Source: Ensifer adhaerens
GTDB lineage: Bacteria > Pseudomonadota > Alphaproteobacteria > Rhizobiales > Rhizobiaceae
Direction of reading: 5' to 3'
NCBI RefSeq assembly: GCF_013283195.1
Contig: NZ_JABEKT010000001.1
Coordinates: forward strand, 1-64,000
DNA: 64,000 bases
Numbering within the stretch: the first letter of the stretch is position 1; each line of letters opens with the position of its first letter. Of the stretch, positions 26,144 through 36,057 are shown one piece after another. The notes beneath the pieces are model-generated. The model did not search any database. It was not told the origin of the DNA and saw nothing but the letters and a program-made list of their open reading frames with translations. A program made the translations under genes and the position numbers.

Positions 26144-29100
26144 TTACTCGGCTGCCTCTGCTTCGGGCATAGGCACATAGTTGAGGATCGGCGACAGCCA
26201 GCGCTCGACCTCGCGCACCGGCATGCGCTTGCGCGACGCGTAATCCTCGACCTGATCGCGCTCGACCTTGGCGACACCGAAGTAATAGGCCTCGGGATGG
26301 CCGATATAGAGGCCGGAGACGGACGAGCCCGGCCACATGGCAAAACTCTCGGTCAAGGTCACGCCGATGGTCTGTTCGGCATCGAGCAACCGGAACAGGG
26401 TTTCCTTTTCCGTGTGGTCGGGCTGGGCCGGATAGCCCGGCGCCGGGCGGATACCCGCATAGGGTTCGCCGACCAGATCCTGCGGTGAGAAGGTCTCGTC
26501 GGCGGCATAGCCCCAGAGTTCCTTGCGTACATATTCGTGCATGCGCTCGGCAAAAGCCTCGGCAAAGCGGTCTGCGAGCGCCTTGACCATGATCGACGAA
26601 TAGTCGTCGTTGGCGCGCTCGAAGCGTTCGGCAATCGCCACTTCCTCGATACCGGCCGTCACGACGAAGCCGCCGAGATAGTCTCTGCTGCCGCTGTCGA
26701 CAGGTGCGACGAAATCCGACAGCGCCACGTTCGGCCTTCCGTCACGTTTGCTCAGTTGCTGGCGCAGCGTGAAGAAGGTGGCAAGCTCACCATTGCGCGC
26801 TTCATCGGCAAACAGCCGGATGTCGTCGCCGACGGTTCCCGCCGGCCAGAAGCCGACGACCGCCTTCGGCGCGAACCATTTCTCGTCGATGATCTTGGCA
26901 AGCATCGCCTGCGCGTCGTCGAACAGCTGGCGGGCAGCCTGTCCCTGTTTCTCATCGTCGAGGATCTTGGGGTAGACACCCTTCAGTTCCCAGGTCTGGA
27001 AGAACGGCGTCCAGTCGATGTATTGCGCGAGCTCCTCCAGCTCCCAACCCTGAAATACACGGGTGCCGAGGAACGAAGGAGCCTTGGCCTGGTAGCCACT
27101 CCAATCCACCTTGTGGGCATTGGCGCGCGCCTGCGACAGCGGCAGGCGGCGCTTTTCCGCCTCGTTGCGGGCATGGGCATCGGCGACCTTGCGGTATTCC
27201 GCCTGGACTGTCGCGACATAGGAAGCCTTCGCCTCCGGCGACAGCAGGCTGGAGACAACGCCGACCGCGCGGCTCGCATCGGTGACGTAGACCGTCTGGC
27301 CGCGATCGTAGCGCGGATTGATCTTGACCGCCGTATGCACCCGGCTCGTCGTCGCGCCGCCGATCAACAGCGGGATGTCGAAGCCCTCGCGCTCGAGTTC
27401 CGAGGCGACATGCACCATCTCGTCGAGCGATGGCGTGATCAGGCCGGAAAGACCGATGATATCGACGTTCTGCTCTTTGGCCACCTGCAGGATCTTGGCT
27501 GAAGGCACCATGACGCCGAGGTCGATGATCTCGTAATTGTTGCAGGCGAGCACGACGCCGACGATGTTCTTGCCGATGTCGTGCACATCGCCCTTGACCG
27601 TCGCCATCAGGATCTTGCCGGCGCTCTGGCGCTCGCCTTCGCCGCCGGCGGCAAGCCGCTCGGCTTCCATGTGCGGCAGAAGCACGGCAACCGCCTGCTT
27701 CATCACGCGCGCCGACTTCACCACCTGCGGCAGGAACATCTTGCCCGAGCCGAAGAGGTCGCCGACGACATTCATGCCGGCCATCAGCGGACCTTCGATG
27801 ACATGCAACGGACGGACGCTCGAAAGCCGCGCCTCTTCGGTATCGGCCTCGATATATTCGGTGATTCCGTTGACCAGCGCGTGTTCCAGCCGCTTCTCCA
27901 CCGCCCATTCGCGCCAGGAGAGATCCTTCTCCTTGGCCTGGGCGCCGCCCTGGCCGCGATAGCGCTCGGCAATCTCCAGCATGCGCTCGGTCGAATCGGC
28001 GCGGCGGTTCAAGACCACGTCCTCGCAGGCCTCGCGCAGCTCGGCATCGATCGCATCATAGACGGCGAGCTGGCCGGCATTGACGATGCCCATGTCCATA
28101 CCCGCCTGGATGGCGTGGTAGAGGAACACCGCGTGCATCGCCTCGCGCACCGGCTCGTTGCCGCGGAAGGAGAACGAAAGGTTGGAGACGCCGCCGGAAA
28201 TATGCACATGCGGCAGGGTCGCGATGATCTCCCGGGTCGCCTCGATGAAGTCGACGCCGTAGTTGTTGTGCTCCTCGATCCCGGTCGCGACAGCAAAGAT
28301 GTTCGGATCGAAGATGATGTCTTCGGGCGGAAAGCCCGCTTCTTCAGTCAGCAGCTTATAGGCGCGGGTGCAGATCTCGACCTTGCGCGCCTTGGTATCG
28401 GCCTGGCCGACCTCGTCGAAGGCCATGATGACGACGGCAGCACCATAGGCGCGGCAGAGCCGGGCGTGATGCAGGAACGCCGCCTCGCCTTCCTTCATCG
28501 AGATCGAATTGACCAACGGCTTGCCCTGCACGCATTTCAGGCCGGCCTCGATGACCTCCCATTTCGAGGAGTCGATCATCACAGGCACGCGGGCGATATC
28601 CGGCTCGGAGGCGATGAGGTTGAGGAACTCGATCATCGCCTGCTTCGAATCGATCAGGCCCTCGTCCATGTTGATGTCGATGATCTGCGCGCCGTTGGCG
28701 ACCTGGTCGCGAGCGACATCGAGCGCTGCCGAATAGTCGCCGGCGGTGATCAGCTTGCGGAACTTGGCCGAGCCGGTGACGTTGGTGCGCTCGCCGACAT
28801 TGACGAAGGGAATGTCCGAGGTCAGCGTGAAGGGCTCGAGGCCCGAAAGCCGCATCAGCGGCGCCACATCGGGGATCCGGCGCGGCGGATGCTTGGCAAC
28901 GGCCTCGGCAATCGCCCTGATATGGGCCGGCGTCGAGCCGCAGCAGCCGCCGACGACGTTGAGAAGGCCGTCGCGGGCAAAGGCTTCGACCTGGGCCGCC
29001 ATCTGCTCCGGCGTCTCGTCATACTGCCCGAACTCGTTCGGCAGACCGGCATTCGGATAGGCGCAGATGAAGGCATCGGCGACACCGGAAAGCTCGTCGA

Positions 29101-29917
29101 TATGCGCGCGCATGGCGTTGGCGCCGAGCGCGCAGTTGAGACCGATGGTGAAGGGCTCGGCATGACGCACCGAATACCAGAACGCCGTCGGTGTCTGGCC
29201 GGAGAGTGTGCGGCCGGAAAGATCGGTGATCGTGCCGGAGATCATCACCGGCAGTTCGATGCCCTTCTCGGCAAACACTTCCTTGGTGGCAAAGATCGCC
29301 GCCTTGGCGTTGAGCGTGTCGAAGATGGTTTCGATGAGGATGATATCGGCGCCGCCGTCGATCAGGCCGCGGATCTGTTCGGCATAGGCGATCCGGAGAT
29401 CGTCGAAGCTGACCGCCCGATACCCCGGATTGTTGACGTCGGGCGAAATCGACGCGGTCCTGTTCGTCGGGCCAAGCGCGCCGGCAACGAAGCGGCGACG
29501 GCCGTCATGCGCTTCGGCACGTTTTGCCGCCCGACGCGCCAGCCGGGCGCCGTCGCGGTTGAGGTCGTAGACCATGTCTTCCATGCCGTAGTCCGCCTGG
29601 GCGATGCGGGTCGAGGAGAACGTGTTCGTTTCCAGGATGTCGGCGCCGGCGATGGCGTAGGAATAGTGGATATCCTCGATCGCCTTCGGCTGCGTCAGCG
29701 TCAAAAGGTCGTTGTTGCCCTGCTGGTGACAGGCACAGCCGCCGAAGCGATCGCCACGAAAATGATCCTCGACGAAACCCAATTGCTGGATCTCGGTGCC
29801 CATGGCGCCGTCCATGATCAGGATGCGCTCGCTGGCCGCCTGCTTCAGCGCCCGCATGACTTCGGAGCCATCCGGCTTGGAGGAAAGGTCGCCGAAAAGG
29901 GCGTCGATGGCGGACAT
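26144..29917 (-). CDS. metH: Cobalamin-dependent methionine synthase
   Basis: 1257 residues, full-length MetH with all four modules in order: homocysteine-binding (about 15-330, zinc ligands including the CysCys of VVGGCCGS), methyltetrahydrofolate-binding (about 360-620), cobalamin-binding cap and Rossmann domain (about 660-890, with the B12-ligand motif [11 protein letters not shown]), and the C-terminal AdoMet reactivation domain (about 930-1235). It methylates homocysteine to methionine. The ATG at 29917 is chosen over the earlier in-frame start because GGGAGA precedes it and homologues begin there. A perfect 20-bp palindrome lies 46 bp upstream. A long ORF on the opposite strand is a shadow. 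Confidence 0.97.
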   Translation of the reverse strand: MSAIDALFGDLSSKPDGSEVMRALKQAASERILIMDGAMGTEIQQLGFVEDHFRGDRFGGCACHQQGNNDLLTLTQPKAIEDIHYSYAIAGADILETNTFSSTRIAQADYGMEDMVYDLNRDGARLARRAAKRAEAHDGRRRFVAGALGPTNRTASISPDVNNPGYRAVSFDDLRIAYAEQIRGLIDGGADIILIETIFDTLNAKAAIFATKEVFAEKGIELPVMISGTITDLSGRTLSGQTPTAFWYSVRHAEPFTIGLNCALGANAMRAHIDELSGVADAFICAYPNAGLPNEFGQYDETPEQMAAQVEAFARDGLLNVVGGCCGSTPAHIRAIAEAVAKHPPRRIPDVAPLMRLSGLEPFTLTSDIPFVNVGERTNVTGSAKFRKLITAGDYSAALDVARDQVANGAQIIDINMDEGLIDSKQAMIEFLNLIASEPDIARVPVMIDSSKWEVIEAGLKCVQGKPLVNSISMKEGEAAFLHHARLCRAYGAAVVIMAFDEVGQADTKARKVEICTRAYKLLTEEAGFPPEDIIFDPNIFAVATGIEEHNNYGVDFIEATREIIATLPHVHISGGVSNLSFSFRGNEPVREAMHAVFLYHAIQAGMDMGIVNAGQLAVYDAIDAELREACEDVVLNRRADSTERMLEIAERYRGQGGAQAKEKDLSWREWAVEKRLEHALVNGITEYIEADTEEARLSSVRPLHVIEGPLMAGMNVVGDLFGSGKMFLPQVVKSARVMKQAVAVLLPHMEAERLAAGGEGERQSAGKILMATVKGDVHDIGKNIVGVVLACNNYEIIDLGVMVPSAKILQVAKEQNVDIIGLSGLITPSLDEMVHVASELEREGFDIPLLIGGATTSRVHTAVKINPRYDRGQTVYVTDASRAVGVVSSLLSPEAKASYVATVQAEYRKVADAHARNEAEKRRLPLSQARANAHKVDWSGYQAKAPSFLGTRVFQGWELEELAQYIDWTPFFQTWELKGVYPKILDDEKQGQAARQLFDDAQAMLAKIIDEKWFAPKAVVGFWPAGTVGDDIRLFADEARNGELATFFTLRQQLSKRDGRPNVALSDFVAPVDSGSRDYLGGFVVTAGIEEVAIAERFERANDDYSSIMVKALADRFAEAFAERMHEYVRKELWGYAADETFSPQDLVGEPYAGIRPAPGYPAQPDHTEKETLFRLLDAEQTIGVTLTESFAMWPGSSVSGLYIGHPEAYYFGVAKVERDQVEDYASRKRMPVREVERWLSPILNYVPMPEAEAAE

Positions 29918-29963
29918 GGGAAATCTCCCGTTCTGAAAACGACAAACAATAGCCAAGTCAATC

Positions 29964-29983
29964 ACATAAAGATATCTTTATGT
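29964..29983. promoter_or_regulatory. Perfect 20-bp palindrome upstream of metH, SahR-type operator candidate
   Basis: ACATAAAGATATCTTTATGT is a perfect palindrome 46 bp before the metH start. On the metH strand a TTGACA hexamer overlaps its upstream edge, so a bound repressor would mask the promoter. ArsR-family SahR proteins, which sense S-adenosylhomocysteine, are known to control methionine-cycle genes including metH in Proteobacteria through AT-rich palindromes. The assignment to SahR is from memory of that family, not proven here. Confidence 0.6.
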
Positions 29984-30109
29984 CAACATATGAAAGGACT
30001 TAATTTGCCTCGATGAGACTGGCTTCAGCGCCTGCGCGCACCGTTTCAGTCTGCGCACAGGCGCATTAGAAAGACGATTCGGCTTTTCGGATGAAAAGGG
30101 AGCACAAAC

Positions 30110-30140
30110 AAAAATGGCCCGCCGCGCGTGCGACGAGCCA
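30110..30140 (-). terminator. Terminator of the ROK/HbpS-like/AGE operon
   Basis: On the minus strand TGGC...GCCA closes a stem with symmetrical single mismatches (TGGC-T-CG-T-CGC / GCG-G-CG-G-GCCA) followed by five T residues. It starts about 25 bases after the AGE stop codon. Confidence 0.5.
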
Positions 30141-30165
30141 TGGGCATGCCGTCAGAGCAAAAAAC

Positions 30166-31344
30166 TCAGAGGCGAGCGAGGCAGTCCTCGGTTTCATAGA
30201 TGGCGCAAAGGATATGATAGAAGCTGCTCGCCGGTGCCGGTTCTTCGACGAAAGAGCCGTCGGCCATTTGCTTGTCGTGCCACAGGCCGGCCACCGGCGT
30301 CTCCAGGAAGAAGCCGAGTGCCGCCGCCGCCCGCGCCGCCGAACCGAGATAACGCTCACGCTCCGCCCCGTCGGTCAGCGCCGCGAACCGGACCGAAGCC
30401 TTCAGCCATTCCGTCTGCGGCCACAACCGGGCAATCGGGTCGGCGACCGAGAAATCGTCAAGCAGGGTCATGACCGCGACATTGCGGGTGGCGCAAATGC
30501 CATGCGCCTCGCCGATCGCAAACAGCCGGCGGGCCTTGACGATGGCCTCGGCATTGCCGCGCCGCTCGGCCCAGCGCAGAAGCAGCCAGGCCCACTCGAA
30601 GAGATGGCCGGGTTCGACGATACGCCCCTTGTCGCCGGGGAACGGCGCCCAGTCGTGATCGAAGAACTCCCGCAGCGCGCCGGTATCGCCATCGATGAAG
30701 TGATCCATCGCCAGATGAGCGATCTCGTCGGCAAGGTTGGACCAGGCAACCTGATCGAAGCCCTCTACCTCTTCGCTGGCAAGGCACGCTTCGAACAGAT
30801 GCATGTGCGGATTGGAGCAGAGCGGCAGCCGCGACGGATCGTCCTCCTCAAAGCCCATGAGCGGATGCTTGCAATGGGCTTCGAGACGCTGGCGCAGGCC
30901 GTTGCTGCGCTCGATCATCTCCGGCTTTCGATCCGGGAAGACTTCAGCCAGGTATGCAAAGGCTAAAAGCGCAAAAGCCTGATTATAGAGATCGAAGGAG
31001 GCATCGATCAGCGTACCGTCAGCATCCGCAAGCGCGCCGTAAAAGCCTGTCGGCTGCAGAAAGACACGATCGAAATAGGCAAGCCCGCCCTCGGCAGCAC
31101 TCTGCCAGTCGCCGCTCCAGCCGCACCTGCCGGCCTCGGCGAAACAATAGACCTGGCGCGGCTGCACCCGCGCCCGGCGGTTGGCGCGCGTCGGCTCTCC
31201 GGTCGTGTCGATGGTCTCGACGAAACCGCCGCCACTGGCATCGACGCCCTTCTCCCGCCAGAGCGGCAGCGCCTTTTCAGCCAGCCATGCCGACAGCGTC
31301 GCGGATTGCGAAAAAATATCCTGCGGCAACGGTTCAGCCCTCAA
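30166..31344 (-). CDS. AGE-family sugar epimerase/isomerase
   Basis: 392 residues, an (alpha/alpha)6-barrel of the N-acylglucosamine 2-epimerase / mannose isomerase family. Conserved catalytic-region histidines are seen in NPHMHLFEA, EPGHLFEWAWLL and ASSFYHI. It starts with TTG (31344) and overlaps the preceding gene by 11 bp. Together with the ROK kinase it may convert mannose to fructose for phosphorylation, or act on N-acetylmannosamine/glucosamine. Mannose or an aldose isomerase role is slightly favoured because no nanA-type gene is near. Confidence 0.85.
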   Translation of the reverse strand: MRAEPLPQDIFSQSATLSAWLAEKALPLWREKGVDASGGGFVETIDTTGEPTRANRRARVQPRQVYCFAEAGRCGWSGDWQSAAEGGLAYFDRVFLQPTGFYGALADADGTLIDASFDLYNQAFALLAFAYLAEVFPDRKPEMIERSNGLRQRLEAHCKHPLMGFEEDDPSRLPLCSNPHMHLFEACLASEEVEGFDQVAWSNLADEIAHLAMDHFIDGDTGALREFFDHDWAPFPGDKGRIVEPGHLFEWAWLLLRWAERRGNAEAIVKARRLFAIGEAHGICATRNVAVMTLLDDFSVADPIARLWPQTEWLKASVRFAALTDGAERERYLGSAARAAAALGFFLETPVAGLWHDKQMADGSFVEEPAPASSFYHILCAIYETEDCLARL

Positions 31345-31828
31345 GCTTCAGATCATCATGGTTCTTGCCGAGCAACTCGGCCAGCGCCTCGACCACCATA
31401 TTGTGGTCCTCGCGCTGCGGCAGGCCGGATACGGTCACCGCACCGATGCAGCCGGTGCCCTTGACCACGATCGGGAAGCTGCCGCCATGGGCGGCATAGT
31501 CGGCATCGGGAAGGCCGAGCTTTGCCTGCAGATTGGTCTGCTGCTTCAACAGCCCGAGGCCGGTCGAATAGCTGCTCTTGAACAGGCGGAAGACGGTGTT
31601 GCGCTTGCGGCGCACCCAGTTCGGATTGTCAGGCGTTGCACCTTCAAGCGCGGCATAGAACACCTGCATTGAGAACAGCGTGATGTCGATGACGACACCG
31701 AGCTTGCGCTCGGCCGCCATGCGCCGCAGCGTCGAGCCCAGTTGCCATGCGGCTTCCAGATCGAAACTGTCGAATTGCAGTTCACGCTCCTGCTCGCCGA
31801 TGCGCTTGAGATCCTTGTCGATGTTCAT
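31334..31828 (-). CDS. GlcG/HbpS-family (UPF0303) protein
   Basis: 164 residues of the UPF0303 branch of the GlcG/HbpS fold, often annotated as heme-degrading domain protein. Recognisable stretches are FSMQVFYAALEGATPDNPNW and the C-terminal HGGSFPIVVKGTGCIGAVTVSGL. GGAGG eight bases before the ATG at 31828 fixes the start. It sits inside a sugar-conversion operon, between a ROK kinase (11-bp gap) and an AGE isomerase (11-bp overlap), so its task there may be unrelated to heme. Confidence 0.83.
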   Translation of the reverse strand: MNIDKDLKRIGEQERELQFDSFDLEAAWQLGSTLRRMAAERKLGVVIDITLFSMQVFYAALEGATPDNPNWVRRKRNTVFRLFKSSYSTGLGLLKQQTNLQAKLGLPDADYAAHGGSFPIVVKGTGCIGAVTVSGLPQREDHNMVVEALAELLGKNHDDLKLEG

Positions 31829-31839
31829 GAAGCCTCCGC

Positions 31840-32736
31840 TCAATCCTTCCAGAGCCAGGCCGCACCGCGCACGCCGGAGCTATCCCCGTGCAGCGCCTTG
31901 CGAATTGGCGTTTCGAAACTGTCGCCGAAGAGGTAGTCGACCACCCGCGGCGGCACGTCGTCATAAATCTCGTCGACATTCGACATACCTCCGCCGAGCA
32001 CGAAGACGTCGGGGTCGACGATATTCGTCAACAGCGCAAGACTGCGTGCCAACCGGTCGACGAAACGATCATAGACGCCTGTCGCCACCGGATCGCCGGC
32101 GCGCTTGGCCTCGATGATGTCGCGCCCGCGCTTTTCGACGCCCGTCGTCAGACGGTAGTCGAGCTCGACGCCGGTGCCGCAGGCATACATGTCGAGGCAG
32201 CCGTGTTTGCCGCACCAGCATTTGTGGCCGGGGTATTCGTCCTTCGTCATCCAGGGCAGCGGATAGTGCCCGATTTCAGCGGCGACACCCTGGTAGCCGG
32301 CATGCACCTTCTTGCCGATCGCAAGCCCGCCGCCATGGCCGGTGCCGACGATCACGCCGAACACGGTCTGGGCATCCTTGCCGGCACCGTCGACCGCCTC
32401 CGACACCGCCAGGCAATTGGCGTCGTTGGCAAGGCGCACCCTGCGGCCGAGCGCGTGCTCAAGGTCGCGCCCGAGCGGCTTGCCGTTGATCAGCACGGCG
32501 TTGGAGTTGCGCACGATACCGGTGCGCGGATTGGGACTGCCGGGAATGCCGATGCCGATGGAGCCCTCTTCGCCGGCCGTCTGTTCTGCGGCGGCAACGA
32601 GGTCGAGAACGGCGCGGATGCAATCGTCATAACCGCTGGTCGGGGTGGCGACGCGATGGCGGGCGCGCGTTTCGCCATCGCGATCGAGCGCGATGACTTC
32701 CATTTTCGTGCCGCCCCAATCAATTCCGATGAACAT
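31840..32736 (-). CDS. ROK-family sugar kinase
   Basis: 298 residues. The phosphate-binding DWGGTK is at residues 6-11. The ROK zinc site is complete: the His of EIGHY and the cysteines of KCWCGKHGCLDMY. The catalytic Asp lies in LANDANCLA. ROK kinases phosphorylate glucose, fructose, mannose or N-acetylhexosamines at O6. First gene of a three-gene operon with the UPF0303 and AGE genes. Fructokinase or N-acetylhexosamine kinase are the most likely activities. Confidence 0.9.
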   Translation of the reverse strand: MFIGIDWGGTKMEVIALDRDGETRARHRVATPTSGYDDCIRAVLDLVAAAEQTAGEEGSIGIGIPGSPNPRTGIVRNSNAVLINGKPLGRDLEHALGRRVRLANDANCLAVSEAVDGAGKDAQTVFGVIVGTGHGGGLAIGKKVHAGYQGVAAEIGHYPLPWMTKDEYPGHKCWCGKHGCLDMYACGTGVELDYRLTTGVEKRGRDIIEAKRAGDPVATGVYDRFVDRLARSLALLTNIVDPDVFVLGGGMSNVDEIYDDVPPRVVDYLFGDSFETPIRKALHGDSSGVRGAAWLWKD

Positions 32737-32958
32737 GCTGGATCAGGTCTCTGGGTGAAGGTCGAATGAAGGAGCGCAAGCCTCCTCAAGCCGGCGCTAA
32801 TGACTGCTTAGCATTCGAAAGACTGAAAACGCCAGCCCCCGATTTCGGCACGCCTCGGTAGGGGATGGCGCCGTGTCCGGCCGGCAACATCCGACATCCC
32901 GCGGATGGCGAGCACGATGCGCTGCGTCCAGAATCGCGAAAGCATCACGCAAAAACAC

Positions 32959-32987
32959 TTGGCGAACGGACCTTGCTTTTGTATGGG
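32959..32987 (+). promoter_or_regulatory. Probable promoter of the tRNA-Arg gene
   Basis: TTGGCG (32959-32964), a 17-bp spacer and TATGGG (32982-32987), 12 bases before the mature tRNA 5' end. Confidence 0.45.
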
Positions 32988-32999
32988 TGCTATCCAAGT

Positions 33000-33076
33000 G
33001 GTCCCGTAGCTCAGCAGGATAGAGCACCAGATTCCTAATCTGGGGGTCGCGCGTTCGAATCGCGCCGGGATCACCA
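33000..33076 (+). tRNA. tRNA-Arg, anticodon CCT
   Basis: A 77-nt cloverleaf: acceptor stem GGTCCCG/CGGGATC (one G-U), anticodon arm CCAGA-TTCCTAA-TCTGG with anticodon CCT (reads AGG), T arm GCGCG-TTCGAAT-CGCGC, and an encoded CCA end. AGG is a rare codon in this GC-rich genome. No integrase or duplicated 3' end is seen, so no element appears to be inserted at it here. Confidence 0.95.
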
Positions 33077-33144
33077 TCCTCCTCGTCAGCAGATCAATGC
33101 AGAGCGTTCCGGCCCTCCGGGTGTGACGCGACCTCCCGGCAACG

Positions 33145-33657
33145 ATGCAAGCGATCATGGTTCAGCTCCTCGTCACCTATATGGAAATGAACGTAAGGCC
33201 CGCCGGCGAGCCGCTGCCCTCGCCCGTCGAAAACGCGGTGTTGGCGCTTGAACGACTGGAGGCAGAGCAATTTCTTTCGCTCTACCGCGCCGTCGGCGAA
33301 CCGTTACGTTGGGATCAGCGGCTGCTGATGCCTGCACAGGATCTCGACGCCTTTTTGCACAGCCCATCGACTGCGATTTATGTCCTGCGGATCGAGGGCC
33401 AGCCGGTTGGGCTTTGCGAGTTCCATCGCATCGACACAGCCGATATCGAACTCACCCATTTCGGCCTGATCCCGGAGATGCAGGGCAGAAGGCTTGGACC
33501 GTACTTCCTGAATGGCGCGCTGCATGCCATCTGGGATCGGGCGCCTGATCGCGTCTGGCTGCACACGGACGAGTGGGATCACGCCAAGGCGCAGGAGACC
33601 TACCGCCGCGCCGGCTTCTCGGTTTTTGACAGGAAGCACGAAGAGGTCAGCGGGTAG
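33145..33657 (+). CDS. GNAT-family N-acetyltransferase
   Basis: 170 residues with a GNAT fold. The acetyl-CoA-binding region contains LIPEMQGRRLGPYFLNGAL (motif A, Q/R-x-x-G-x-G/A-like, variant) followed by WDHAKAQETYRRAGFSVF (motif B). Substrate unknown. The start is not fixed by a clear ribosome-binding site; ATGs at 33157 and 33181 are alternatives. It stands alone between the tRNA and the BA14K gene. Confidence 0.85.
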   Translation: MQAIMVQLLVTYMEMNVRPAGEPLPSPVENAVLALERLEAEQFLSLYRAVGEPLRWDQRLLMPAQDLDAFLHSPSTAIYVLRIEGQPVGLCEFHRIDTADIELTHFGLIPEMQGRRLGPYFLNGALHAIWDRAPDRVWLHTDEWDHAKAQETYRRAGFSVFDRKHEEVSG

Positions 33658-33759
33658 AAACTGCATGAATCGCGTTCACGTTGCCGTGAGCTGCGACCGC
33701 GATCACGGCACAAAACGCGCGTTCATCCATTTCCCCAATGAAAGGAAATGGTGAAGCCA

Positions 33760-34179
33760 ATGAAAAAGCTGGCAATTGTCGCGCTTTCGCTGGCATCGGC
33801 CTTCTCCAGCGTAGCCCCGGCACAGGCATTCCCGTCGGTCATACCCATGAAGGCAAGCATCTCGGACGTCGAAACAGTACAATACTACAATCGCCGCTGG
33901 TATCGCGGCGGTGATGACTACAGATGGCGTGGCGACCGGCGGTATTATCGTCACCGGGACTGGGATGACGATCATGACGACCGCGTCGGTGCCATCATCG
34001 GCGGACTTGCCGCCGGCGCCATCATCGGCGGATTGATGAATGCCCAGCCGAGACGGTATTACGGCGGCGGCTCCCATGCGAGCTGGTGCCAAAGTCGCTA
34101 CCGCTCGTATCGGGCATGGGACAATACCTTCCAGCCCTATTACGGTGCGCGCCGGGTCTGTTACTCGCCCTATCGCTAA
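33760..34179 (+). CDS. BA14K-family exported protein
   Basis: About 139 residues: signal peptide (1-24, cleavage near AQA), a Arg/Tyr/Asp-rich stretch, a glycine-zipper helix (VGAIIGGLAAGAIIGGL) and the C-terminal BA14K signature HASWCQSRYRSYRAWDNTF with C...C. BA14K proteins are immunoreactive lectin-like envelope proteins in Brucella and are common in Rhizobiales. The start MKKLAIVAL is chosen because it begins the signal peptide and GGTGA precedes it. A hairpin follows. Confidence 0.87.
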   Translation: MKKLAIVALSLASAFSSVAPAQAFPSVIPMKASISDVETVQYYNRRWYRGGDDYRWRGDRRYYRHRDWDDDHDDRVGAIIGGLAAGAIIGGLMNAQPRRYYGGGSHASWCQSRYRSYRAWDNTFQPYYGARRVCYSPYR

Positions 34180-34195
34180 CATTTGTTTATAAAAC

Positions 34196-34217
34196 CCCGC
34201 CGCCTCGATGCGGCGGG
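34196..34217 (+). terminator. Terminator after the BA14K gene
   Basis: CCCGCCGC pairs perfectly with GCGGCGGG around CTCGAT, 16 bases after the stop. A-rich before (AAAA), only CTT after, so moderate strength. Confidence 0.6.
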
Positions 34218-34419
34218 CTTCCAATCTCAAGCGATTGTAAGAAAACAATTTTTCCAGATATTGAACATGAGTTCCTCTGCGATCAGCCCCAAACATAGGG
34301 TTCCGCTTGATCGCCGCGCGCCTGTTCCGGGCGACCTTCGCGCCCCTCCTCTTTCCTTACCCTTCACGAGCCGATTTCCCTTCGCCGCCGCCATTTCCAT
34401 CCTGGCGTGTGACGGCGGC

Positions 34420-34448
34420 TTGACATCTCCGTAAGCCTGATCTTATCA
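34420..34448 (+). promoter_or_regulatory. Candidate promoter of the peptide-type ABC operon
   Basis: TTGACA (34420-34425), a 17-bp spacer and TTATCA (34443-34448), 59 bp before the binding-protein start. The downstream 55 bp are AT-rich and contain CATAATTATG. The rest of the 328-bp gap (34180-34507) holds only the preceding terminator. Confidence 0.5.
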
Positions 34449-34507
34449 TTCCAATATAAAGTAGCGTAATACATAATTATGCAATAACAAAAAGAGAGGA
34501 ACATAAG

Positions 34508-36037
34508 ATGAAATCAGCAAGGATTGCACTGCTTCTGGGAACGGCGCTCGTGGCCTCCACATCATTCGCCTTCGCGCAGGAAAAGGGCGGCGTCATCAAC
34601 GTCGCCACGGTCGGCGAGCCGCCGACACTCGACCCGATGGCCTCAACGGCCGACCTCGTCGGCATCGTCTCGCAGCACATGTTCGAGACCCTCTACACCT
34701 TCGACAAGGATTGGAAGCCGACACCGCTTCTGGCTGCGGCCATGCCCGAAATCAGCGCCGACGGCAAAACCTACACGATCAAGCTGCGCTCCGGCGTCAA
34801 GTTCCATGACGGCACCGATATGGAGGCGACCGACGTCGTCGCCTCGCTCGAGCGCTGGACGAAGACGGCCTCGCGCGGCAAGCAGACGGCAACGACCATC
34901 GCCGGCATCGAAGCCGTCGACGCCACCACCGTCAAGATCACGCTCAACACGCCCTACGCGCCGCTGGTCTCGCTGCTCGCCTTCAACAACTCCGCCGCAA
35001 TCGTGCTGCCTTCGGAAAAGCAGGCCGAGCCGATGGTCGATTTCGTCGGCACCGGCCCCTACAAGCTCAAGGAGCGCAAGGCCGACCAGTACATCCAGCT
35101 CGAGCGCTATGACGGCTACGTCTCGCCCGAAGGCGAAAGCAACGGCTACGGCGGCGCGCGCCACCAGTATGCCGATGAAATCCGCTTCGTGCCGGTTCCC
35201 GATCCGAACACCCGCGTCGAGGCCGCCGTCTCCGGCCAGTACGACTACGTCGATTCCATTCCGGTCGAATCCTTCGAGCGGGTCAAGGGCTCTTCGGCCT
35301 CCGAACCTGTCATGCTGCAGCCCTTCGGCTGGCCGGTCTTCGTCCTGAACTCCGGCAACGGCATGACCAAGAACCTGGAGCTGCGCAAGGCGATCCGCAC
35401 GGCGCTCAGCATGGAAGACATGATGGCGGCCGCCTTCGGCAGCACTGACTTCTACGCGCTCGATGCCGCTCTCTATCCGGCGCAATATGTCTGGCGCACC
35501 GAAGCCGGCACGGAAGGTGGCTACAATGTCGCCGATCCGGAGAAGGCGGGCGAACTCTTGAAGACCGCTGGCTACAAGGGCGAGCCGCTGCGCATCCTGA
35601 CCAGCCGTCAGTACGAATTCCATTACAAGATGGCCCAGGTTGCGGCCGAGTATCTGAAGCTCGCCGGCTTCACCGTAGACTTGCAGGTGGTGGATTGGGC
35701 GACGCTCACCCAGCGCCGCGCCGACCCGACGCTCTGGGATATCTATATCACCCACAGCCCGTTCCTGCCGGAACCAGCGCTGATCGGCATGATGTCGACC
35801 AAGGCACCGGGCAACTGGGATACGCCGGCCCGCGCCAAGGCCGTCAATGCCTTCAACGCCGAATCGGATGCCGGCAAGCGCGTAACGCTCTGGGCCGACG
35901 TGCAGAAGGTGATCTACGAGGAAGTCCCGTTCATCAAGATCGGCGATTTCAACGCCCTGTCGGCCAAGGCCAAGACGCTTGACGGCGTCTCGCCCGCTCC
36001 GTGGCCCTACTTCTGGAACGCTTCGATCAAGAAGTAA
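34508..36037 (+). CDS. ABC transporter substrate-binding protein, peptide/dipeptide type
   Basis: 509 residues of the SBP family 5 (DppA/OppA-like). Signal peptide 1-23 (cleavage after AFA). The opening GGVINVATVGEPPTLDPMAST and the YTIKLRSGVKFHDGTDMEATDVVASLERW block are diagnostic. GAGAGGAA precedes the ATG. It heads a divided operon with two permeases, a deacetylase, RidA, and (beyond an IclR gene) a PLP enzyme and a fused ATPase. The ligand could be a peptide, an opine-like or an N-acylated amino compound. Confidence 0.93.
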   Translation: MKSARIALLLGTALVASTSFAFAQEKGGVINVATVGEPPTLDPMASTADLVGIVSQHMFETLYTFDKDWKPTPLLAAAMPEISADGKTYTIKLRSGVKFHDGTDMEATDVVASLERWTKTASRGKQTATTIAGIEAVDATTVKITLNTPYAPLVSLLAFNNSAAIVLPSEKQAEPMVDFVGTGPYKLKERKADQYIQLERYDGYVSPEGESNGYGGARHQYADEIRFVPVPDPNTRVEAAVSGQYDYVDSIPVESFERVKGSSASEPVMLQPFGWPVFVLNSGNGMTKNLELRKAIRTALSMEDMMAAAFGSTDFYALDAALYPAQYVWRTEAGTEGGYNVADPEKAGELLKTAGYKGEPLRILTSRQYEFHYKMAQVAAEYLKLAGFTVDLQVVDWATLTQRRADPTLWDIYITHSPFLPEPALIGMMSTKAPGNWDTPARAKAVNAFNAESDAGKRVTLWADVQKVIYEEVPFIKIGDFNALSAKAKTLDGVSPAPWPYFWNASIKK

Positions 36038-36057
36038 GTCTTCACCCACTTGAAGCC

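Noticed and set aside
27581-30016. 811-codon ORF on the strand opposite metH
   Set aside because: Lies fully antisense to a full-length, motif-complete metH. Such long antisense frames arise from the third-position GC bias; the translation is rich in Arg, His and Asp without any domain.
33000-33076. tRNA-Arg as an integration site for a genomic island
   Set aside because: No integrase, no duplicated tRNA 3' end and no base-composition change on either side within view.
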